Source: DATGLE01 sp035294325 (GTDB taxonomy: Bacteria > Chloroflexota > Ktedonobacteria > Ktedonobacterales > Ktedonobacteraceae). From it: 48,435 nucleotides of DNA. The position numbers and the translations under genes were made by a program. A model generated the notes under the pieces. That model ran no database searches, was not told the origin of the DNA, and saw nothing but the letters and a program-made list of their open reading frames with translations. The stretch lies in the NCBI GenBank assembly GCA_035294325.1, contig DATGLE010000128.1:1-48435 (forward strand). Reading direction: 5' to 3'. The number at the start of each line of letters is the position of its first letter. Position 1 is the first letter of the stretch. Shown one piece after another: positions 1 through 8,010 of the stretch.

Positions 1-294
1 CAAGATGGTGCCATCGATGGGACTGGTGATCCTGACGCTCTGGACGGCGCCGGTGGCAAGCGTGGTAGAGAGGGTGGCGATGGTCTGGCCGGCTTTCACA
101 TGGTCGCCCAGCCTGACGTTGAGTGCGCTGATACGCCCGCCTACCGTCGCGCTGATGGGCACGATGGTGCCGTTGACCTGTGCGTCGTCGGTGCTATAGT
201 AGAGGTAGTTCTGGTAGACGTAGTAAGCGACGCCGCCGCCGATTGCCAGGACTGCCAGTACGATCAAGAGTGGCACAAGTACTAATCGTCGCAT
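1..294 (-). CDS. HlyD/EmrA-type membrane fusion protein (N-terminal part)
   Basis: This is the periplasmic-adaptor partner of an EmrB/QacA-type drug pump; only the first 98 codons are in the window and the gene runs off the left edge. The reading frame starts at the ATG at 294, preceded by a good GAAGGAG site. The product opens with a short basic stretch and one membrane helix (about residues 5-27), followed by a YSTDDAQVNG segment and a biotinyl-lipoyl-like beta region (GRISALNVRLGDHVKAGQTI), which is the classic HlyD/EmrA start. It follows the MFS pump gene on the same strand, so the pair probably forms one operon behind the TetR gene. Membrane location is inferred from the helix. Confidence 0.85.
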   Translation of the reverse strand, partial: MRRLVLVPLLIVLAVLAIGGGVAYYVYQNYLYYSTDDAQVNGTIVPISATVGGRISALNVRLGDHVKAGQTIATLSTTLATGAVQSVRITSPIDGTIL

Positions 295-499
295 AAAAAT
301 CAGTTACTCCTTCTTTTCTTTATCTAAAGCACTTTTTATGTATTTGTGAAAGGGAAAAGGTGATTTCGGGGAACATCCTCTACCCTCCTGTCAGAGAGGG
401 CTGCTGCCCTCCCCGCACCCCGTCAGGGAGCCGGCCGGTTCCCCGCACCCTCACATATGGGAGAGGGAAGTTTTTCGGCGGCACCCGGCCACCTCCCTG

Positions 500-2134
500 C
501 TAGTGCACTGCTACAAGGGCTGGTTCTTCCTCCTGGTTGGCAGGTGCACCGCCGGGTCCGCCTGCTGCTGGCTGCGGTATGCGCTCGGGCTGGGTGCGCA
601 CGAAGAAGGCTGCGATCAGGGCGATGATCGCCAGGCCCAGGCTCAACCAGAAGGCGTCATCCATCGCCAGCACATATGCCTGCCGCTGCACCATACCGGC
701 GATCACCTGTATCGCCGTCTGCTTCGCCTGCATCAGAGTCGCGCCATGCGCAACGAAGAACCCCTGTAACCTGACGAAGTACTGGCCGAGCGGAGAAGCC
801 GGCGTGACCTGCTCCGCCAGGTGCGTATAATGAACGCTGGTCTGTGTCTGTACCAGCGTTGCCAGGACGGCCACACCGAGCGAACTGGCGACGAAACGCA
901 TAGCCGTGCTCATCGAGGTCGCCTGTGGCAGATCGCGCGGGCGAATGCTTGAGTACATCGACACGCTCAGCGGTTGTATGCATAAGCCCAGCGAGAGGCT
1001 GCGCAGGATCAGCCAGACTTGCAGCGTCCCAAAGGGCAGGTAAAGATTCAGCGATGAGAAGAGCCACATCGCGAAGCACAGGATAATCAGGCCCGGTATC
1101 ACCACCGCGCGCACGCCGAACCTGTCCACCAGTCGCCCGCCAACAATCGTCGCTATCATCGAAGCGAACGCCTGCGGGATCAGGAGTATGCCGGCCTGGT
1201 AAGCGCTCAGGCCGCGCAGGTCTTGCAGGTAGACCGGAATCAGGAAAAGGCCGCCGTAGAGTGCGAACGTGACGAGTATACTGGCAATGTTACTCGTGGT
1301 GAAGGGTATGTCGGCGAAGAGGCGCACATCCAGTAGCGGCTGCCTTCCGCTATTAGCGATGCTCAGTTCTGTAATGACGAAGAAGATGAGCAGCAGGACG
1401 CCGGCCGCAAGCGTTCCCAGCACCTTGCTCGATCCCCACCCATCGGTACTGGCGTCGGAGAGCGCATAGAGCACACAGGCCAGCCCGATGCCTGAGAACA
1501 GGAAGCCCAGGATGTCCAGGCGCGTGTGTGGATTGAGCCTGCCTTCCCGCAAGAAGATCATGCCCATGATGATGCCGACGATACCGATAGGAACGTTGAT
1601 GTAAAAGATGGACTGCCAGTCCGCGAAGGTCACAAGGTAGCCGCCAACCGTCGGGCCGAAGGCGGGGGCCAGCAGGACGGGGACGCCCAGCACGCCCATC
1701 GCCATGCCGCGCTCGTGCAGCGGGAACTCGCGGTAGAGCAGCGTGATCGATAGCGGAAACAGGAAAGCGCCGCCGGCTCCTTGCAGAATGCGGAAGAAGA
1801 TGAGCGCCGGCAGGCTCCAGGCCAGGCCGCAGAGAGCTGATCCAGCCGTAAATACGACCAGCGCCAGCAGATAGAGCCGCTTGATGCCGATGCGATCCGA
1901 GAAAAAGCCGGTCAGCGGAGTCGCCACGCCTTCCGCCAGAATATAGGCCGTCAATACCCACTGCACGCTGTTGAGATCGGCGCCAAATGCGCCTTGCAGG
2001 CGTGGTATGGCGATATTGACGATGGTGCTGTCCAGGATGCTCATGAAGATCCCAAAGATCACCACGATAGCCACAATCCACTTGTACGACAAGCCTCCCC
2101 CCTCTTGCCGCGTAGTTGTCGCAGGAATTTGCAT
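500..2134 (-). CDS. DHA2-family MFS multidrug exporter (EmrB/QacA type)
   Basis: A 544-residue integral membrane protein of the 14-helix DHA2 family, expected to export drugs using the proton gradient. Hydrophobic helices run through the whole length. The N-terminal part shows SILDSTIVNIAIPRLQ in helix 1 and the MFS loop 2-3 motif GFFSDRIGIKRL, and GGAFLFPLS and GPTVGGYLV resemble family motifs B and C. The ATG at 2134 follows a short GGAG-like site. It lies between a TetR regulator gene upstream and an EmrA-like adaptor gene downstream, all on the minus strand, so the three likely make a regulated efflux unit. The substrate cannot be read from the sequence. Confidence 0.9.
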   Translation of the reverse strand: MQIPATTTRQEGGGLSYKWIVAIVVIFGIFMSILDSTIVNIAIPRLQGAFGADLNSVQWVLTAYILAEGVATPLTGFFSDRIGIKRLYLLALVVFTAGSALCGLAWSLPALIFFRILQGAGGAFLFPLSITLLYREFPLHERGMAMGVLGVPVLLAPAFGPTVGGYLVTFADWQSIFYINVPIGIVGIIMGMIFLREGRLNPHTRLDILGFLFSGIGLACVLYALSDASTDGWGSSKVLGTLAAGVLLLIFFVITELSIANSGRQPLLDVRLFADIPFTTSNIASILVTFALYGGLFLIPVYLQDLRGLSAYQAGILLIPQAFASMIATIVGGRLVDRFGVRAVVIPGLIILCFAMWLFSSLNLYLPFGTLQVWLILRSLSLGLCIQPLSVSMYSSIRPRDLPQATSMSTAMRFVASSLGVAVLATLVQTQTSVHYTHLAEQVTPASPLGQYFVRLQGFFVAHGATLMQAKQTAIQVIAGMVQRQAYVLAMDDAFWLSLGLAIIALIAAFFVRTQPERIPQPAAGGPGGAPANQEEEPALVAVH

Positions 2135-2247
2135 ATAGAGAACTCCTCAAGACGATGGAGGGTGCAGAGAGCACCCTCCCCGCTTATTTCGTAACTGTTC
2201 AGATCCGCTCTTTCCCGGACTGCGAAGCACCCGTGGTGCTTCGCAAG

Positions 2248-2304
2248 CTGGTGTTAGTGGCGTGTGCGGCGAACGCAGTCCGCCGCACACGCCACTAACA
2301 CCAG
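2248..2304. repeat. Long intergenic palindrome H1
   Basis: Two perfectly complementary 24-base arms (2248-2271 and 2281-2304) enclose a 9-base loop. A small hairpin (GAAGCAC/GTGCTTC, 2224-2242) precedes it and a GCCGCCGAAGGCGGC hairpin (about 2311-2326) follows. It lies between the tetR 3' end and the MFS start on the minus strand, so it could attenuate or terminate readthrough. There is no T-run next to the stem. Confidence 0.85.
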
Positions 2305-2352
2305 GGAATAAGCCGCCGAAGGCGGCGCGGGGAGCTGAATAGTTACCTTAAT

Positions 2353-2982
2353 TCATGAGTTGGCTGCGATGCCTTTAAAGTAAATGCGCTTCATGCATTG
2401 AAGGAGAGCTTCCAGCGGCATCTGCTTCTCAAGAACCAGGTGTTTGTAGGCTTGCGGCGACATGATGCTGAAAAAGATGCTGGTCATCACTTCCGATGGC
2501 AGGCTTGCATCGAACTCGCCCGCCGCTTTACCTTCCTCGAAAAGCTCTACAAGGTGATGGGCGATGGTGTACATCGTATCGCCCTTTATGCCGTGAAACT
2601 TCTCCCTCAGTACTCTGAAATCTACGCCATTGTAGAGGACATAGAAGAGTCGCGCCCGTTTCGCGAACAGGCCCCGGTACAGAGAATCAAGAATGAACTC
2701 CAGCTTCGCCCGCGCACTCGTCGGCATCTCCCTGGCCTGCTCAACCATGTGCAATGTCGCCTTTAGCTCACGCTCAATCAGCGCGCAGATCAAATCTTCT
2801 TTCCTGGCAAAGTGCAGGTAGAGCGTACCTTTGGCGATACCGACGCGCGCGGCGATCTCGTCCATCGAGGTCTCGTAGTAGCCCTTCTCCAGCAACACTT
2901 CCTCCGCCGTTTGCAGGATCAGAGCCTCGCGTTCCTGCCGCTGCCTCTCTTTGAGCGAGCGGTGAACTATCGTTTCATCCAT
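2353..2982 (-). CDS. TetR/AcrR-family transcriptional regulator
   Basis: A 209-residue one-component repressor. The N-terminal HTH (about residues 12-58) shows the family pattern: LILQTAEEVLLEKGYYETS, then MDEIAARVGIAKGTLYLHF. The C-terminal helical part is the variable ligand-binding domain. The gene precedes the MFS exporter and adaptor genes on the same strand, so it most likely represses them and itself and releases in the presence of an exported compound. Two copies of the palindrome TGACT-n4-AGTCA lie just upstream of the start (3045-3073), overlapping the predicted promoter, which supports autoregulation. The ligand is unknown. Confidence 0.9.
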   Translation of the reverse strand: MDETIVHRSLKERQRQEREALILQTAEEVLLEKGYYETSMDEIAARVGIAKGTLYLHFARKEDLICALIERELKATLHMVEQAREMPTSARAKLEFILDSLYRGLFAKRARLFYVLYNGVDFRVLREKFHGIKGDTMYTIAHHLVELFEEGKAAGEFDASLPSEVMTSIFFSIMSPQAYKHLVLEKQMPLEALLQCMKRIYFKGIAANS

Positions 2983-3044
2983 ACGTTCTCTTTTCCGGAA
3001 GCCTGTGACCGGCGCGTTGACATTCTGGCCGGCCTGCTATTTTT

Positions 3045-3073
3045 TGACTCCCCAGTCATTGACTTTATAGTCA
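3045..3073 (-). promoter_or_regulatory. Tandem TetR-type operators
   Basis: Two adjacent palindromes, TGACTCCCCAGTCA (3045-3058) and TGACTTTATAGTCA (3060-3073), share the half-site TGACT/AGTCA, and a further AGTCA occurs near 3088. They lie between the predicted minus-strand promoter and the tetR start, the usual place for an autoregulatory TetR operator. Binding is inferred. Confidence 0.7.
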
Positions 3074-3076
3074 TTA

Positions 3077-3105
3077 TTTTTACCATAGAGTCAGCCAGTT
3101 GTCAA
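3077..3105 (-). promoter_or_regulatory. Predicted sigma-A promoter of the tetR-efflux operon
   Basis: Reading the minus strand, TTGACA (3100-3105) is followed after 17 bases by TAAAAA (3077-3082). The operators at 3045-3073 fall immediately downstream. Confidence 0.55.
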
Positions 3106-3180
3106 GAGATCATAGACCAGTTTCTCTGTTATAATAAGGGTTGCTATTTCTAACCGTCTTGAGACAAAAGGGACTGCTGC

Positions 3181-3708
3181 ATGACGAATCAGGTAACGCA
3201 TAAACCCACACTGGTGTTGATGGCAGGACTGCCCGGCGCGGGGAAGACGACGCTGGCCTCGGCGCTGGGGCGGATTCTACGCTGGCCGGTAATCGACAAG
3301 GACCTGCTCAAATCGACGCTCCTGGCCCTGCAAGCAAGCGAGGAACTGGCCGGTCCGGCCTCCTATGAGCTGCTCTTTGCCATTGCCGAGGAACTGCTGG
3401 TCAACCAGCGCCTATCACTGATTCTCGACAGTCCCGCGCTCTATCTCGTCAATGTGGAGCGTGCCCGCGCCATCGTTCATGCCGCCGATGCGCAGTTGAA
3501 AGTTGTGCTATGCCGCGCGAGCAGGCTTCTGCGTAACCAGCGACTGGGCAGCAGGATCTCGCGTGCAGGACAGATCACGCAGGATCTCTCAACTCTGGAC
3601 GACGATCTGCTCCACTATTCCCACCTGCCTGCCGATCTGCTGGTCGTACATACGGTCAACCCTCCCGAGGAATGCGTGCAAATGGCGCTCTCCTACATCA
3701 TGCATTAA
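3181..3708 (+). CDS. AAA/zeta-toxin-like P-loop kinase
   Basis: A 175-residue soluble P-loop protein. The Walker A motif GLPGAGKTT spans residues 16-24 near the start, followed by a VIDKDLLKS segment typical of small kinases that bind a phosphoacceptor (gluconate kinase, chloramphenicol phosphotransferase and zeta-like folds). A later basic stretch (CRASRLLRNQRLGSR) could be the lid. The ATG at 3181 follows a TATAAT box at 3130-3135, so the 5' leader is short. The substrate is unknown. The next gene codes for a histidine phosphatase, which might act in the same small-molecule pathway, but a palindrome lies between them. Confidence 0.8.
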   Translation: MTNQVTHKPTLVLMAGLPGAGKTTLASALGRILRWPVIDKDLLKSTLLALQASEELAGPASYELLFAIAEELLVNQRLSLILDSPALYLVNVERARAIVHAADAQLKVVLCRASRLLRNQRLGSRISRAGQITQDLSTLDDDLLHYSHLPADLLVVHTVNPPEECVQMALSYIMH

Positions 3709-3764
3709 GACGGTATGCGATTGTTATTATTTTCGCGTGCTCGCGCCGGCGGCGCTCGCCCTGG

Positions 3765-3819
3765 TATATGTGATGGTATGGCGCAGGCGCTTCGCGCCTG
3801 CGCCATACCATCACATATA
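3765..3819. repeat. Long intergenic palindrome H2 with conserved flanks
   Basis: Arms 3765-3790 and 3794-3819 (26 pairs, including one end pair) surround a 3-base loop. On the left is the conserved GC flank (3735-3760, GCTCGCGCC...GGCGCTCGCC) and on the right a degenerate CGCGCGGCTTCGC flank. It lies between the kinase and the phosphatase genes. Confidence 0.85.
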
Positions 3820-3967
3820 TTCCTCGCGCGGCTTCGCTACGCGAAGGCATCATTATAATGATGGCATCTGTCATGATTCTGGCACATCCTGTCACAGGGA
3901 GGCCGCTACACTTTCAGAAAGTAAATGAAATGCACTGTCTCAAATTGTGCAGGGGAGGACATTGCTC

Positions 3968-4615
3968 ATGCCGATGGTCTGGCTTATCAGGCATGCCGAA
4001 AGCGCGGCTAACGCAGGATTACCAACACTTAACCCCGGAGATATAGAGCTTACCGCCAGAGGATGGCAGCAGGCGGAACAGATCGCGCAGGCATTCACCA
4101 CTCGGCCCGGCCTGGTCGTCACTTCTCCCTACATGCGCGCGAGGCAGACCGCGCATGCGACGCTGCTGCGCTTTCCAGATAGCCGCCTGGAAGAATGGCC
4201 GGTCCACGAATTTACCTACCTCTCAACCTCTGATCGCCACTACACAACCACGCATGAGAGGCGGCCCCTGGTGCATGCCTTCTGGAAACGTTGTGATCCC
4301 AACTACGTCGATGGCACGGGCGCCGAGTCGTTTATGAGCTTCATGCGCCGCACGCGGGACATCATAGAGCGGCTTAAACACCACCCTGAGCGGTTCATCA
4401 CGGTATTCAGCCACGAGCAGTTTATCCATGCCATGCTCTGGCTTTTGTTCATAGACTCGGGCGAAGTCTCCCCGGAATCTATGTATCGCTTCCGGCATTT
4501 TCTGATCTCCTTTACGCTGCCAAACGGCGCTATCCTGAAGGTGCAGTTGTCGGATAAGGAGGAGCCGTGGCTCAGCCCGGTCATTACCTCCCACCTCAGC
4601 GCCTGCGACGCTTAG
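3968..4615 (+). CDS. Histidine phosphatase family protein
   Basis: A 215-residue member of the phosphoglycerate-mutase-like histidine phosphatase superfamily. LIRHAES near the N-terminus holds the RH catalytic motif (His9 is the phospho-acceptor), TARGWQQAEQ and the TSPYMRARQTA segment carry the second arginine region, and FSHEQFIHAM supplies the second catalytic histidine. The ATG at 3968 is chosen because an AGGGGAGGA site lies 8 bases upstream; an earlier in-frame ATG at 3947 has none. The enzyme removes or transfers phosphate on an unknown small substrate in the cytoplasm. A 23 bp palindrome begins only 8 bases after the stop codon. Confidence 0.88.
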   Translation: MPMVWLIRHAESAANAGLPTLNPGDIELTARGWQQAEQIAQAFTTRPGLVVTSPYMRARQTAHATLLRFPDSRLEEWPVHEFTYLSTSDRHYTTTHERRPLVHAFWKRCDPNYVDGTGAESFMSFMRRTRDIIERLKHHPERFITVFSHEQFIHAMLWLLFIDSGEVSPESMYRFRHFLISFTLPNGAILKVQLSDKEEPWLSPVITSHLSACDA

Positions 4616-4994
4616 CTGGTGTGAGAGGTGGGTGCGGCAGGGCCGCGCTGTCGGCCCTGCCGCACCCACCTCTCGCGGATAAGCCGCTGGAGGCGGCAAA
4701 GAGGCCCGAAAGGTTACGCAGCAACTCTGGGCTAAAGATTCCTCTGCCGCCGGGCGGGCGATTCCGTATAGCTATTATCTCTCAACTCATTGCAGCTTTC
4801 ATCCGTATCATATAGTGTCTATTATCAAATACTGCAAAACAGGCTTTCGCGCGGCGGGGCCGCACAGGGAATGGAAGCTGTGGGGTTAAAATGCTTTTCG
4901 CGCATTTTTTCCTCACTACAGCTTACATAAGGTGAGCGCCGCAGGCGCGGGCAAGGCTGTCGGGAATCAGGTATAATCTGGGGAGATATGCTCA
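4616..4994. other. Non-coding gap with two palindromes and a structured segment
   Basis: No gene is visible here. After palindrome H3 there is a compact structured stretch at 4692-4751: GGCGGCA pairs with TGCCGCC and GAGG with CCTC, around an inner loop that contains CCCGAAAGG and ACGCAGCAAC. It looks riboswitch-like, but I could not match it to a known class. A degraded palindrome (H13) follows at about 4850-4965 in inverted orientation. Its arms differ at several positions, and its flanks GCGCGGCGGGGCCGC and GAGCGCCGCAGGCGCG match the conserved ones of the family. Confidence 0.5.
4623..4674. repeat. Long intergenic palindrome H3
   Basis: Perfect 23 bp arms (4623-4645 and 4652-4674) enclose a 6-base loop directly after the phosphatase stop codon. 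The position suits a terminator but no T-run follows. The right side carries an AAGCCGCTGGAGGCGGC hairpin like the one beside H1. Confidence 0.8.
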
Positions 4995-5342
4995 ATGATA
5001 CAACAAACGACAAAAGAGCTGGAACATCCAAAAAGGCTTGAAATCTTCTTCCATTTTATAAAAACGGGAAGGCTCATTGTGGCGCTGTTCAAGGACCGGC
5101 GCGTCTCCACCATACGCAAGGCGCTGTTCATCGTCGCCGCTGCTGCTCTGCTGGCCGTTCTCTTCTTCCCCGACCTGATCGATGAGACGGTCCTGAGCGT
5201 CGCACTGCCAGTAGTGGGAACTGTGCTGGGGGTGCCGCTGGATGCCGGCCTGGACTGGCTGGCCTTCGCGCTGCTGGGGACAAATTTGCTGCGCATCTTT
5301 CCGCCCGAAATTGTAGCCGAACACTACGTGAGCATATTCTAA
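4995..5342 (+). CDS. Small membrane protein, possibly DUF1232/YkvA-like
   Basis: A 115-residue protein with a basic N-terminal segment (EIFFHFIKTGRLIVALFKDR) and two or three hydrophobic segments (about residues 43-62 and 65-100). The order amphipathic helix, FFPDLIDE, hydrophobic segment faintly resembles YkvA/DUF1232 proteins, but the match is not strong. It is an isolated gene with an ATG at 4995. It converges on the next gene, and a 25 bp palindrome starts within 4 bases of its stop, probably serving both genes as a terminator. Function unknown. Confidence 0.6.
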   Translation: MIQQTTKELEHPKRLEIFFHFIKTGRLIVALFKDRRVSTIRKALFIVAAAALLAVLFFPDLIDETVLSVALPVVGTVLGVPLDAGLDWLAFALLGTNLLRIFPPEIVAEHYVSIF

Positions 5343-5345
5343 AAC

Positions 5346-5402
5346 ATAGACACGATGAATCCGCACCGCGCCTGTGGCGCGGTGCGGATTCATCGTGTCT
5401 AT
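5346..5402. terminator. Bidirectional terminator-like palindrome H4
   Basis: Perfect 25 bp arms (5346-5370 and 5378-5402) with a 7-base loop lie exactly between two convergent genes. The right arm includes the stop codon of the minus-strand gene at 5399. Its position makes a terminator the most likely role, although no T-tract is present. Confidence 0.65.
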
Positions 5403-6208
5403 ATACGAATTTTGTCGTTACCATTAGAGGGTCTGAACTTGCTGCCATCGTTGACAAAGACATAATACTGGTCCTGGTTCTGCAAATGGATATGCACAAT
5501 CATATCCACCTTCTTATCTCCAGTTACATCGCGAAACTCCAGCGTGACCGGCGCCAGGTTGCCATTTTGCCCGGCAATGTAGACCGGCGCGGTATAGACG
5601 ACGGATTTAGCGGGATTCCCGGCCATAAGTTCGATGATGATAGCTTCTCGATTCATATTGATGGCGATGAAGTGGCTGGGATGCTGGGGGCTATCTCCTC
5701 CATGACCAACAACTGCATCCGTCTGATACGTGCGCGGATAGCCGTAGCGAATATCGTAATAGCGATCTCTACCCCATGCCAGCACCCACGAGCCTGTCAC
5801 CCAGAGGACAAGCATTGCCATCATCCCCAGACCGACCAGCAGGAGCCAGTGGACGTTGCGCCCGGTCCCGCCTTGTGGCTGCGTCCCGCTGCGCGTGGCG
5901 TGCGGCAGATTTCTTGTCGCAGCTTGCCCCTGCTGACTGCGCGGAGGGATGGGAGTGAGGGGAGCGGGTAAGGGCTGTGCCTGGGTGGTCGGCGGCCTGT
6001 TGAGGCGCACCGCGCTGCTTTTTGTACGAGGAGCGTCGAATAGCCCTTTGTCTATAGCATGTGCGTCTGTCTGGGGCGAGGGCACCGGCTTGATGGGCGG
6101 CTGTGGCTGCGGATAGGCTGATGCAGTTGTGTCGCGATCTCCTGTATGCGTTTTACTGTTACGCCGCTTTGGCTGAGGCTGCTCGCTTCCCGGCGGCAGG
6201 TCTGGCAT
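5399..6208 (-). CDS. Hypothetical single-pass membrane protein with Pro-rich N-terminus
   Basis: A 269-residue protein of unknown function. Residues 1-125 are rich in Pro, Gln, Arg and Thr and probably disordered and cytoplasmic. One hydrophobic helix follows (WLLLVGLGMMAMLVLWVTGS). The C-terminal domain of about 110 residues looks beta-rich and contains FRDVTGDKKVDMIVHIH, a short Asp-rich segment like FG-GAP/VCBS calcium-binding repeats, then YYVFVNDGSKFRP. The start at 6208 has a GGGAG site. It sits alone between a convergent small gene and the sigma factor gene. Confidence 0.65.
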   Translation of the reverse strand: MPDLPPGSEQPQPKRRNSKTHTGDRDTTASAYPQPQPPIKPVPSPQTDAHAIDKGLFDAPRTKSSAVRLNRPPTTQAQPLPAPLTPIPPRSQQGQAATRNLPHATRSGTQPQGGTGRNVHWLLLVGLGMMAMLVLWVTGSWVLAWGRDRYYDIRYGYPRTYQTDAVVGHGGDSPQHPSHFIAINMNREAIIIELMAGNPAKSVVYTAPVYIAGQNGNLAPVTLEFRDVTGDKKVDMIVHIHLQNQDQYYVFVNDGSKFRPSNGNDKIRI

Positions 6209-6351
6209 GGCACTCCCTTTCTCTACATTACATAAAATCGCCTTTAAAGATGTATTGAAATAATACTATCAGATTGCTCCGTTGTCAACTAAATTGTTTC
6301 AAACAGCACCAAAATGTGTCATCTCGTTTGCTCGCGCCTGCGGCGCTCGCC

Positions 6352-6411
6352 GGAGATTAGATGTGGTGTGGCCGGTGCGTTTCGTGCACCGGCCACACCA
6401 CATCTAATCTC
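6352..6411. repeat. Long intergenic palindrome H5 with conserved flanks
   Basis: Perfect 27 bp arms (6352-6378 and 6385-6411) with a 6-base loop. The left flank at about 6328-6351 is GCTCGCGCCTGCGGCGCTCG, shared with H2, H8 and H9. The right flank is a GTGCGG/CCGCAC hairpin (6415-6431). It lies downstream of the sigma factor gene (3' end at 6475) and upstream of the 6208 gene, both on the minus strand. Confidence 0.85.
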
Positions 6412-6474
6412 CTCTGTGCGGTTCCGCCGCACGAAGATTCATCGAGAGTGGGTGAGGAGCGATCAATTGTGCGG

Positions 6475-7197
6475 CTACGAGGGGCTGTCGAGGCCGCGCT
6501 CGTGCAGCAAATGCTTCATCTTCTGCAAGCCGAGCCGCATGCGCCCTTTGACTGTCCCCAGTGGGATGTGCCAGCGTTCAGAAATCTCGGCATGCGTGTA
6601 GCCGCCAAAGTAGCCCAGTTCGATCACCTGGCGCTGCTCAAAGGGTAATTGCGCCAGGGTGCTGTGCACGAGCGCCCGGCACTCGCGGCGCCAGGTCTCC
6701 TCCCATATGTCGGCCTGCGCGCCTGACAGGTGCTCGCTCTCTGCCTGCAACGGCAACCACTGGTAATCGCGATGCACCGAGGCCCGCACGCGATCAATCG
6801 CGCGGTGATAGACTATCGCCTGAATCCAGCGCCGCACGGTGCCCTGCTGGCTCTGGTAAGATCTGGCTTTAGACCAGATTGTAACGAACGCTTCCTGCAC
6901 AATATCTTCCGCGCTGGTGTTATCCTGCACAATACGATAGGCCAGCATATACATAAACCTGGAGTAGCGCTCGTAGAGCTGTTCTAACGCCCGTTCGTCT
7001 CTGTTGCATATAGCGAGCATGAGGCGCTCATCACCAGTGCTGTCTGAAGAATCTGTATCGAGAGATACTGTGCCGGGCGTGGCCCCGGGATGGGCGGCCT
7101 GTGAATGATGTGTGGGACAGCATGGAACTTCGATATGGGGTAATTTCATGGCCCGGACCGGAGTTGCCATAGCGGGAGCGCGTGTCAGGGTTGTCAT
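6475..7197 (-). CDS. ECF-type sigma-70 family RNA polymerase sigma factor
   Basis: A 240-residue alternative sigma factor. Region 2 spans about residues 60-135, with LEQLYERYSRFMYMLAYRIV, the SAEDIVQEAFVTIWSKA core-binding segment and the WIQAIVYHRAIDRVRA helix. Region 4 spans about 175-230, with LPFEQRQVIELGYFGGYTH and the recognition helix IPLGTVKGRMRLGL. The roughly 55-residue N-terminal extension contains HxxxCC-like residues (HIEVPCCPTHHSQAAH) that could bind metal, which is speculative. The start at 7197 has a strong GGAGG site. No anti-sigma gene is adjacent, so the signal is unknown. Confidence 0.9.
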   Translation of the reverse strand: MTTLTRAPAMATPVRAMKLPHIEVPCCPTHHSQAAHPGATPGTVSLDTDSSDSTGDERLMLAICNRDERALEQLYERYSRFMYMLAYRIVQDNTSAEDIVQEAFVTIWSKARSYQSQQGTVRRWIQAIVYHRAIDRVRASVHRDYQWLPLQAESEHLSGAQADIWEETWRRECRALVHSTLAQLPFEQRQVIELGYFGGYTHAEISERWHIPLGTVKGRMRLGLQKMKHLLHERGLDSPS

Positions 7198-8010
7198 GAT
7201 TTACCTCCATGCTAGCAGGCGCTATTTCTCATCGCTCTGAGTAATTGCAAGTGTACCAGATGGTCATTACCAGACTGTTACCATCCCATTACCAGCCCTT
7301 TTCCTTTACTGCTTCTGACGCGCGCGGCTCGCAAGCGAGCCTCAGCGCTCCCAACAACGGGAGTAGATGGAGGCGCCTGGCTGCGCCAGGCGCCTCCATC
7401 TACTCCCGCTCTTGGAAAGGCCGGGAAACGTCGCCGTGGGGGGAGAGAAGAGAACACTGCCGCCGCCCCCATCTACTCCCGTTGTTGGGAAGACAGGGAA
7501 ACAGCGTCGTGGGGAGAGAAGGGAACACTGCCGCCGCCTCCATCTACTCCCGCTCTTGGGAAGACAGGGAAACGTCGCCGTGGGGAGAGAAGGGAACACT
7601 GCCGCCGCCTGCTATCCACATCCTGTTGTTGGGAAGGCAGGGAAACGTCGCCGTGGGGGGAGAAGGGAACACTGCCGCCGCCTCCATCTACTCCCGCTCT
7701 TGGGAAGGCCGGGAAACGTCGCCGTGGGGAGAGAAGAAGGCTGGCGCGCGGCGCTGCCGCGCGCCAGCCTTCTTCTCTCATGAGAGCGCCGCAGGCGCGA
7801 TGCGTAATGATGGCTTCTCTGAAATCTATTGACATTTAAAAATCCACAATGGATAATAATAATTGAAAATGAGTAAAGTTAAACTGAACTGATAATGCCA
7901 GATTACACTGTGAGTTTTTTGTAAGGGAACGCCTGTAAGTACGTTTCCGCCTGATTGGGATGCGGTAACGAGCATGCCTGTTGCTCGGACCGCATCTCAG
8001 GAGGTCAAGG
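7198..8010. repeat. Tandem array of about 72 bp units bounded by two palindromes
   Basis: Between the sigma factor gene and the BTAD gene lies no credible gene. The core is four to five imperfect copies of a unit of about 72 bp, with CATCTACTCCCG recurring at 7397, 7470, 7541 and 7684 and a diverged copy near 7612. The array is bounded by a perfect 23 bp palindrome on the left (7358-7380/7387-7409) and another on the right (7729-7751/7757-7779), then by a GAGCGCCGCAGGCGCG flank. Open frames across it are a by-product of the repeat. Confidence 0.85.

Noticed and set aside
7245..7832. Open frames of 195, 138 and 120 codons across the repeat array on both strands
   Set aside because: They exist only because the 72 bp units lack stops in several frames; there is no ribosome site and no protein-like composition.
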